Shown piece after piece: positions 54,780-60,961 of a stretch of 60,961 nucleotides of DNA. The position numbers and the translations under genes were made by a program. The stretch is taken from positions 1-60,961 of the forward strand of contig NZ_AFWE01000159.1 of assembly GCF_000222585.1 (NCBI RefSeq), given 5' to 3'. The notes beneath the pieces were generated by a model. That model did no database searches, was not told where the DNA came from, and was given only the letters and a program-made list of their open reading frames with translations. The stretch's first letter is position 1, and the number at the start of each line of letters is the position of its first letter. Source of the stretch: Vibrio scophthalmi LMG 19158. GTDB taxonomy: Bacteria > Pseudomonadota > Gammaproteobacteria > Enterobacterales > Vibrionaceae.

Positions 54780-56975
54780 ATGTTAAAACTTAATGCACTT
54801 CAATTAGCAATATCGGTCGGTATCGCAGCTGCATCTGGCGCAGCGTACGCTGACAGCTCAAAAATGGTCAACCCAGAAGCGGGTGTTGTTGTCGGTTACT
54901 GGCATAACTGGTGTGATGGTGCTGGCTATAAAGGGGGCAATGCACCGTGTGTGACGCTGGAAGAAGTTGACCCAATGTATAACGTCGTCAACGTTTCATT
55001 TATGAAAGTGTTTGATGTTGCTGAAGGCCGTATTCCCACCTTTCGTTTAGACCCAGCTATTGGCCTTTCTGAGCAGCAATTTATTGACCAAATTGGTGAG
55101 TTAAACAAGCAAGGCCGCTCTGTACTGATTGCGCTGGGTGGTGCTGATGCTCACGTTGAATTGAAAGCGGGCGACGAGCGTGCTTTTGCCGATGAAATTA
55201 TTCGTGTCACGGATCGTTATGGCTTTGATGGCCTAGACATCGATCTAGAGCAAGCGGCGGTAACCGCGGCTGATAACCAAACGGTTATTCCTGCTGCGCT
55301 ACGTATGGTGAAAGATCACTACCAAGCACAAGGAAAGAACTTCCTTATCACCATGGCTCCTGAATTTCCTTACCTAGTTCAACATGGTAAATACGTGCCA
55401 TACATTGAGAACCTAGAAGGTTATTACGATTGGATTAACCCACAGTTCTACAACCAAGGTGGCGACGGCATTTGGATTGATGGTGTCGGCTGGATTGCTC
55501 AAAATAACGATGCGCTGAAAGAAGAATTTATCTACTACATTTCTGACTCGTTGGTCAATGGCACTCGTGGTTTCCACCAGATCCCAAGCAGCAAATTAGT
55601 GTTTGGTATTCCATCGAGCATTGATGCGGCAGCAACGGGGTACGTTCAAAACCCACAAGATCTTTACGATGCATTTGCGCGCCTAAGCGCACAAGGTCAG
55701 CCACTGCGTGGAGTGATGACTTGGTCAGTTAACTGGGACATGGGGACTAATGCAGCAGGCCAAGCATATAACGAACAGTTCATTAAAGATTACGGCCCAT
55801 TTGTACACGGACAAACACCTCCCCCACCACCGCCAGCAGGCGTACCTGTTCTGAAAGGGGTTGAGAACACACGTGTGCTGCATGGTAGTGCGTTTAATGA
55901 GCTAGCAGGCGTGACGGCGTCGGATAAAGAAGATGGCGAACTGACCAATACGATCGTGGTTGAAGGTATTGTTGATACAAACCAGATCGGCACTTACGTA
56001 CTGACTTATCGCGTGCAAGATAGTGACAACAATGAAACGGTAAAAGCACGTAGTGTTGAAGTTTATAGCCAGAAGCCTGTATTTAGTGGTGTGTCTGATA
56101 CGACGGTTCTGATTGGCAGTGCATTTAACCCACTTACGGGTGTGACGGCAACGGATGCGGAAGATGGTGAGCTAACGGAGCAAATTCGCGTTTCAGGCCA
56201 AGTAGATACGGCTGTTGCGGGTACTTATGCGCTTGAATATGCGGTGACTGACAGCGCAAATCAAACGGTACGTGTTGAGCGCAACGTCGTTGTCAATGAT
56301 GGTAGCAGTTGTGCCAATGCATGGGATGCGGCAACCACTTACGTTGAAGGTGACCAAGTATCGCACGATGGTGCCACTTGGGAAGCGGGCTGGTGGACTC
56401 GCGGTGATGAGCCAGGTACCACTGGTGAGTGGGGCGTTTGGAAGAAAGTTTCTGACAGCTCTTGTGGCGGTGAAACGCCAGATCCAGAGACGGATTTGGA
56501 AATGACGGTGACGGGACTTGCGTCAGAGTATGTTGCCGCGAATGGCAGTGTGAACTTATCGCTATCACTGGCAGCGAATGAAGCGCTGGATGTGACCGTT
56601 ATGGCACTAGACAGCAGCAATACTGTGGTGAATCAAGCTCAAGTTAACTTAGTGGACACGAAAGCGATCACATTAGAAATCTATGACGCGCAAGTAGGCC
56701 AATATACGCTTGAGGTGACAGGTTCGGCAGCCGATGGTGAAATGGTGCTCTTTAGCCAGTCATTCTTAGTCAAAGAAGAAGGTACCGTAACCCCACCACC
56801 AGGTGACATTCCGCCATACCAAGCGGGCACAAATTACCAAACGGGTGATCGTGTGTTAGGCGCTGATAACGCAGTATATGAATGTAAGCCTTGGCCAACA
56901 ACGGCATGGTGTGCGAGCGCTTCTTACGCGCCAGCGGATAGCCTTTACTGGAAAGAAGCTTGGACGAAGCTGTAA
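54780..56975 (+). CDS. Secreted GH18 chitinase with two DUF5011-like and two chitin-binding modules
   Basis: Extracellular chitinase of 731 residues. Signal peptide at 1-24 (ends AAYA). GH18 domain at about 33-345 with the catalytic FDGLDIDLEQ (DxxDxDxE, near residue 150-157) and a final MTWSVNWDMGT. A proline linker, TPPPPPPAG, leads to two related Ig-like repeats of about 75 residues (VLHGSAFNELAGVTASDKED; VLIGSAFNPLTGVTATDAED). Next comes a CBM5/12-like module (NAWDAATTYVEGDQVSHDG, TWEAGWWTRGDEPG), another Ig-like domain (about 568-668), a second linker and a C-terminal chitin-binding module ending WKEAWTKL (about 678-731). A type II secretion substrate is likely. It feeds GlcNAc into the pathway that NagA also serves. 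Confidence 0.94.
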   Translation: MLKLNALQLAISVGIAAASGAAYADSSKMVNPEAGVVVGYWHNWCDGAGYKGGNAPCVTLEEVDPMYNVVNVSFMKVFDVAEGRIPTFRLDPAIGLSEQQFIDQIGELNKQGRSVLIALGGADAHVELKAGDERAFADEIIRVTDRYGFDGLDIDLEQAAVTAADNQTVIPAALRMVKDHYQAQGKNFLITMAPEFPYLVQHGKYVPYIENLEGYYDWINPQFYNQGGDGIWIDGVGWIAQNNDALKEEFIYYISDSLVNGTRGFHQIPSSKLVFGIPSSIDAAATGYVQNPQDLYDAFARLSAQGQPLRGVMTWSVNWDMGTNAAGQAYNEQFIKDYGPFVHGQTPPPPPPAGVPVLKGVENTRVLHGSAFNELAGVTASDKEDGELTNTIVVEGIVDTNQIGTYVLTYRVQDSDNNETVKARSVEVYSQKPVFSGVSDTTVLIGSAFNPLTGVTATDAEDGELTEQIRVSGQVDTAVAGTYALEYAVTDSANQTVRVERNVVVNDGSSCANAWDAATTYVEGDQVSHDGATWEAGWWTRGDEPGTTGEWGVWKKVSDSSCGGETPDPETDLEMTVTGLASEYVAANGSVNLSLSLAANEALDVTVMALDSSNTVVNQAQVNLVDTKAITLEIYDAQVGQYTLEVTGSAADGEMVLFSQSFLVKEEGTVTPPPGDIPPYQAGTNYQTGDRVLGADNAVYECKPWPTTAWCASASYAPADSLYWKEAWTKL

Positions 56976-56997
56976 CCCCAAACAGCTGAGCTAAGAC

Positions 56998-57025
56998 AAA
57001 GCACCACAATTGTGGTGCTTTTTTT
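56998..57025 (+). terminator. Terminator after the chitinase gene
   Basis: A perfect 24-base palindrome (AAAGCACCACA and its complement around a short centre), followed by extra T. Confidence 0.93.
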
Positions 57026-57063
57026 ATGAGGATGCTGGACAGAATTGCAAATAGTGATCAAAT

Positions 57064-57089
57064 CTTCTCGCTTCTCGCTTCTCGCTTCT
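57064..57089. repeat. CTTCTCG tandem heptamer
   Basis: Three exact CTTCTCG units at 57064-57084 followed by CTTCTA. The last unit runs into the stop codon of the leftward TPR gene. The same heptamer occurs at 26279-26298. Confidence 0.8.
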
Positions 57090-57963
57090 AGCGCGTAATT
57101 TCAGCGCCTGAGGCTTCGTCAGCATACTGTTCTAGCATGGTTTCGAAGCGCTGGTTTCCTTGCAGAGATTCAAAATTACTTTCGCTGGCGATGAGATCTT
57201 TAATCGAAGGGCTGGCGTCGATGGCTCGTTGCAAATCTTCAATCGCTTGGTCTTCAATGCCTAATCGAGCAAAGGCGCAAGCACGTTGATAGAGCGCTGG
57301 GCCGTTGGTATCATCAACTTCGAGCACTCGGTTACACATACTCAGTGCCCAGTTATATTCGTTGATTTCCATTGCGGCATCGGCTTTGTAAGTCAGTGCT
57401 TCTAAGTCTCCTGGGCGTATGTGAAGAATCTCATCGTAGACTTCAATTTTTTGCTCTGGAGTTTGCATGCTCTGTGCGCGAAGCCATAAGTTGTGAACTT
57501 CGTTGATTATCTCAATTTCTTTATTGTTTTCGCTGATAATACGGGTCTTACGTTTTAGATCCCGCTCTAGTGCACTGAATTTTTTCTCATAGTCTTGTGC
57601 GATCGAGTCCAAACGACTTTCTGCCATCTCTTTGGTGTTGTGTTTGAATTCACGTAACGATTGCCAACCAATAAAGGCAATCATCGATGCAACACCCGCG
57701 ATAATGTAGAAAAAGTAGGTGACGGTGACGTTGGCATAGTTTAAGGATTTATCGGCGACCGCGAGTTCTCGGTCGGTGATTTCAATCACCATACGGCGCT
57801 CTAAATCTTGCTGCGATTGGCGCAGAGATTTTATTTCATCAAGGATATATCGCTCCATCAATGGGCGGTCAAGAAGGTCGGATTCGGAGTATTTCTCTTC
57901 ACTGTGTGCAGGCAAGGCAACTGTCGCAAGGACAAGTAATAACAACGAAGTAATTTGGCGCAT
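57088..57963 (-). CDS. Membrane-anchored TPR protein
   Basis: A 291-residue protein. A signal-like hydrophobic start (MRQITSLLLLVLATVALPAH) is followed by a periplasmic stretch, a membrane helix at about 80-102 (YFFYIIAGVASMIAFIGW), a coiled coil (105-150), and about three TPR units (IEVYDEILHIRPGDLEALTY, NWALSMCNRVLEVDDTNGPA, QAIEDLQRAIDASPSIKDLI). The TPR part would be cytoplasmic. Function unknown; probably a protein-binding scaffold. Stands alone. Confidence 0.8.
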   Translation of the reverse strand: MRQITSLLLLVLATVALPAHSEEKYSESDLLDRPLMERYILDEIKSLRQSQQDLERRMVIEITDRELAVADKSLNYANVTVTYFFYIIAGVASMIAFIGWQSLREFKHNTKEMAESRLDSIAQDYEKKFSALERDLKRKTRIISENNKEIEIINEVHNLWLRAQSMQTPEQKIEVYDEILHIRPGDLEALTYKADAAMEINEYNWALSMCNRVLEVDDTNGPALYQRACAFARLGIEDQAIEDLQRAIDASPSIKDLIASESNFESLQGNQRFETMLEQYADEASGAEITR

Positions 57964-58131
57964 GTGGCTTCCTTACTGTAAATATAAGTTTTGTTTTCTG
58001 TCTACTTAGAGTGCAGATCTTGAGCAACAATTGGCGGCTCAAGCAAAGTTTTAAGCAGTTTGAGTATAGTGTTCTTTTTCACAGTAGCAGATCGACAAGC
58101 CTCAACGCAAAATTGATTAGCAATGAAAGCG

Positions 58132-60093
58132 TTATGCTGAAGCTGCGGTATTAATAGTCTTTGCCGTTAGATACCGTTGCTCAAACTCGTGTGCGGGGAT
58201 TGGTCGACCCAACAAATAGCCTTGTAAATAGGCGTAATTGTTTTGGCACACCACTTCGTGCTGTTCTGGTTGCTCAATGCCTTCGGCGAGCATGGTAAGG
58301 CCCAATTTTTCACAGATCGCGGAGGTGGCTTGAATAATGGCAAGGCCACTTTCGTGCGATGATTGAACGAAGCTTTTGTCCAGTTTGACTAAATCGATAG
58401 GTAACTGCTGCAATACGGAAAGTGAAGAGTAGCCAGTGCCGAAGTCGTCGAGATATATCTTCACCCCTAACTGCGAGACATCCGTTAGCCACTGCTTTAC
58501 ATCTTCCATTTTGTACACCATGCACGACTCGGTCAGTTCAATCGCGACTTGGTGGGGAGAGACTCGGTATGAATTTAGTCTTTGGTTAAGTTGTTCGCAG
58601 AACGCACGATGTAATTGGACTCGAGAAACGTTGATGCTAATAACAAATGGTTGTTCGAATTTCGTTTGCCAAACACTCAATTGTTTAATGGCTTGATTGA
58701 GCACCCAATCCCCTAAAGCGACGATCTGCCCAGATTCTTCAGCAATCGGAATGAATTCGGCCGGAGGAATATTGCCAAGCGCTTGGTCATGCCAACGCAG
58801 TAGCGCTTCTGCGCCGCACACATTATTAGTTTGGCTACATAGAATAGGCTGAAAGTAGAGTGTGAATTGGTTATTTTCCAATGCTCGAGCGAGGTGTTGG
58901 CGGATCAAAAATTTTCTTAGCATGGCTTGTGCTAGGTCAGGCGTAAATACCTGATAGCGATTTTTTCCCTGTTCTTTGGCTTTGTGCATCGCAAAGTCGG
59001 CATATTGGATTAACGTTTCAACATGCAAGATAGCGCCTGACTCAAAGGTACTGCATCCAATACTGGCGTTTACCGCAACAGTCATTGAATTGTCTAAGGT
59101 ATAGGGCCTACGCAGGAAACGATTTATATCAGAAAGTCTTGAGGTGATATCTGAGTGAGTTGGCAATAATGCTACAAATTCATCTCCACCAAAGCGAGCT
59201 AGCGCAAGTGCATCAGTCAAAGATTGCTGTAAACGTCGCCCGACACTTATCAATAATGAGTCACCTTGACCGTGGCCATAGGTGTCATTGATCATTTTGA
59301 ATCCATCTAGGTCAATAAAAATCAGATGAAATGAATGATCGGTTTGGCTCCATGAAGTCGCTTGTTCTAAGAGTCCTCGTCGATTGTATAGGCCTGTTAA
59401 GCAGTCATGAGAGGCTTCAAATTGTGCGGTAAGAATTTGATTTTTTTGTTTTGTTATATCAATAAGTTCGACCAATATTTGCTGATTTTTTTTTAACCAG
59501 GTTGCAAATACTCGAAAAGTACAAGATTGACTCCCTATCGCTAGAGTACTCTCTTTTTCGATTTCGCCTTTGGCTTGCACTTCTGTTAACCACTTGTTGG
59601 CGCGTTGGTCGCTGCCAGTGAGGGTGGACAAATGTTGCAGTAACAAATGATAACGATGTTGAAATGCTTCATTGGCACTAAGCAAATTGCCTGATAAGTC
59701 AAATAACAGAGACAGATTGGCGCTGTCTGAAAAAGCCAAGCTAGTACGCAGACAATTTTCTTCTGATAAAGCATGGCAAAACATGGCGATGCGGCCATCA
59801 TCGAGAGTGATGCCAGAAAGGTCACACAGGACGCGTTTATGGATATTTTTCGGCGTGAGGTTCCACCACTTGCGAATACACTCACCTTGCTCAAAGGTTC
59901 TACGGTAGCTTTCAAGCGTTGATTCTATCGCCTGGGACATGCCTATGGTTAAGTCTCGATCGGTCAGTTCGGCAAGATGAGGGGATTCCCATAAGGTGAG
60001 CGCGGCATGGTTGGCCCATAGGATCGCTTTATGATCAAAATCGTAAATCCAAATTGGGCTTTGAATTTGCTCAAACGCTTTAAATTGATCCAT
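58132..60093 (-). CDS. PAS-GGDEF-EAL cyclic-di-GMP protein
   Basis: A 653-residue cytoplasmic protein. I start at the ATG at 60093 because AGGAG lies seven bases upstream; the frame is open to a TTG at 60162. There are two PAS-like sensor domains (about 1-115 and 125-220; SPIWIYDFDHKAILWANHAA and FDLSGNLLSANEAFQHRY), then a GGDEF domain with an intact LARFGGDEFVALL near residue 301, and an EAL domain with GAEALLRWHD, ELTESCMVY, YLDDFGTGYSSL and MLAEGIEQPEQ. No RxxD inhibitory site precedes GGDEF. Both activities look intact, so the net direction of c-di-GMP change cannot be told. Confidence 0.92.
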   Translation of the reverse strand: MDQFKAFEQIQSPIWIYDFDHKAILWANHAALTLWESPHLAELTDRDLTIGMSQAIESTLESYRRTFEQGECIRKWWNLTPKNIHKRVLCDLSGITLDDGRIAMFCHALSEENCLRTSLAFSDSANLSLLFDLSGNLLSANEAFQHRYHLLLQHLSTLTGSDQRANKWLTEVQAKGEIEKESTLAIGSQSCTFRVFATWLKKNQQILVELIDITKQKNQILTAQFEASHDCLTGLYNRRGLLEQATSWSQTDHSFHLIFIDLDGFKMINDTYGHGQGDSLLISVGRRLQQSLTDALALARFGGDEFVALLPTHSDITSRLSDINRFLRRPYTLDNSMTVAVNASIGCSTFESGAILHVETLIQYADFAMHKAKEQGKNRYQVFTPDLAQAMLRKFLIRQHLARALENNQFTLYFQPILCSQTNNVCGAEALLRWHDQALGNIPPAEFIPIAEESGQIVALGDWVLNQAIKQLSVWQTKFEQPFVISINVSRVQLHRAFCEQLNQRLNSYRVSPHQVAIELTESCMVYKMEDVKQWLTDVSQLGVKIYLDDFGTGYSSLSVLQQLPIDLVKLDKSFVQSSHESGLAIIQATSAICEKLGLTMLAEGIEQPEQHEVVCQNNYAYLQGYLLGRPIPAHEFEQRYLTAKTINTAASA

Positions 60094-60269
60094 TTCACGC
60101 TCCTGTTGATACACCATGTAATCTAGGGGCGTTATGCTAGATATCGAACGGGTTTCGTTCAATATATTGAATAGATAAACTAAAACCTATCTCAGTAATG
60201 AGATGATTGTCTGGGGAAAAAGGCCATTTGAGAGTTAAGTTAATGTGACTAGAATAAGGTTATTAAAAC

Positions 60270-60293
60270 AAAGCCCCGCTATCGCGAGGCTTT
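60270..60293 (-). terminator. Terminator of the nitroreductase gene
   Basis: AAAGCCTCGC with GCGGGGCTTT (read leftward, one mismatch-like wobble) around a four-base loop, followed by GTTTTAAT on that strand. Confidence 0.75.
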
Positions 60294-60327
60294 AATAGGC
60301 AGTGAAATTTGAGCCTTATTTAAATTG

Positions 60328-60961
60328 TTATACGACTTGCAAGATATCGACCATAGGTAGACGAGCTTTTGGCTTGCCAAAGTTGTAGTCAGCGCCATCT
60401 TGATGGTAACCCATAGACAGTGCCACTTCACAAACGTAGCCATCCAATTCTTCTTTGAACAGCTCGCCGATCAACTCAGAATCAACACCTTCCATCGTGG
60501 TTGAATCAATACCTAGACGTGCAAGGACATGCAGTGTATTACCAAGGGCAAGGTAAGTTTGTGAGCGAGTCCAGTTGCCATTAAAGCCATTCTCATCGGT
60601 ATTTGCTTCTGCAAAACCGTAAGCGCCATTTAGCATGGTGTCGTACATATCCGCTGGTAAGTGGCCTGAGGTCACTTCTGCATCAACCACTTTTTTGTAC
60701 AGATCTTTAGTGTAGTTCGGGTTGTAAGCGAACAAGATGGTGTGCGATGCACTCTTAGCATGTGGCTGGTTGAACTGATGCTTGTTGGCAAAAGTGTCAT
60801 GCAGACGTTGCTTGGCTTCGTCGCTTTCAATCACAATGAATTTCCAAGGCTGTGAGTTGATAGAAGAGGCTGATAAACGAATCGCTTGGTAGATCACCTC
60901 AAGATCCGCCGCAGAGATACGTTTTGATGGATCATAAGCTTTAGCTGTGTAGCGAGATTCT
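60328..60961 (-). CDS. Nitroreductase family protein, cut by the window edge
   Basis: FMN-dependent NAD(P)H oxidoreductase of the NfsB/NitA type. The frame stays open past the GTG at 60897 to the window end: upstream codons read ESRYTAKAYDPSKRISAADL, the normal start of the family, so the true start lies beyond the window. Visible FMN-site residues: RLSASSINSQPWKF, then the C-terminal YVCEVALSMGYHQDGA and the ending KARLPM. At least 211 residues are present and only a few are missing. Substrate unknown. Confidence 0.9.
   Translation of the reverse strand, partial: ESRYTAKAYDPSKRISAADLEVIYQAIRLSASSINSQPWKFIVIESDEAKQRLHDTFANKHQFNQPHAKSASHTILFAYNPNYTKDLYKKVVDAEVTSGHLPADMYDTMLNGAYGFAEANTDENGFNGNWTRSQTYLALGNTLHVLARLGIDSTTMEGVDSELIGELFKEELDGYVCEVALSMGYHQDGADYNFGKPKARLPMVDILQVV

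Noticed and set aside
57064-57089. CRISPR-like repeat
   Set aside because: The unit is only seven bases in direct tandem without spacers, and no cas gene is near.

Overview
The window reads as ordinary, gene-dense chromosome of a Vibrio (Vibrionaceae, Gammaproteobacteria). The evidence is the sialic-acid TRAP system with a near-verbatim match to remembered Vibrio SiaP sequence, the GntR-prpBC-acnD-prpF-prpE propionate operon order, a CpdP-type periplasmic cAMP phosphodiesterase, a GH18 chitinase, and a VF530-family protein. No rRNA, tRNA, CRISPR array, integrase, transposase or attC-like cassette repeat was seen, so nothing marks the window as a mobile island. Species assignment is not possible from the sequence alone.

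Layout. (1) 94-1986: a chemoreceptor. (2) 2081-12403: a complete sialic-acid uptake and breakdown locus: nanE-nanK-nagA leftward and siaPQM-nanA, nanR, nanM and a second nanM-like gene rightward, around a 250-bp divergent control region with a long inverted repeat. (3) 12430-14321: a LysR regulator, a YdhR-like protein and a small membrane protein. (4) 14363-23488: the 2-methylcitrate cycle operon for propionate, headed by its GntR regulator and two copies of a TTGTCGACAA-type site. (5) 23639-27054: an ASCH-domain protein, an 11-repeat Sel1 lipoprotein, a VF530 protein and a 0.9-kb AT-rich gap. (6) 27055-31423: an RND efflux adaptor and pump. (7) 31480-39373: small accessory genes, including a chloramphenicol acetyltransferase-like protein, a BI-1 family protein, a SpoIIAA-like protein, and an Omp85-type barrel paired with a DUF4056-like protein. 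(8) 39398-49871: PHP phosphatase YcdX, a glutathione synthetase of the eukaryotic type, a PACE efflux protein with a divergent LysR gene, SodC, a MerR-methyltransferase fusion followed by an acetyltransferase, a ferric-reductase-like flavoprotein, and SlyB- and NlpE-like envelope lipoproteins. (9) 49879-57025: a SemiSWEET, a gene remnant, a GH1 phospho-beta-glucosidase with an orphan PTS EIIB, periplasmic cAMP phosphodiesterase, a hydrolase and a multidomain chitinase. (10) 57088-60961: a TPR membrane protein, a GGDEF-EAL protein, and a nitroreductase cut by the window edge.

How it fits together. Sialic acid enters the periplasm, is probably converted to the transported anomer by NanM, bound by SiaP, imported by SiaQM, and cleaved by NanA to ManNAc and pyruvate. 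NanK and NanE then produce GlcNAc-6-P, and NagA deacetylates it, joining the same amino-sugar route that chitin products use. PrpE, PrpC, AcnD/PrpF and PrpB convert propionate to pyruvate and succinate. The points most worth a second look are the paired secreted and unsecreted NanM proteins, the eukaryotic-type glutathione synthetase, the MerR-methyltransferase fusion with its 19-bp-spacer promoter, the POTRA-less Omp85 barrel with its partner, and the long AT-rich leader of the RND operon carrying an exact CpxR-type box.
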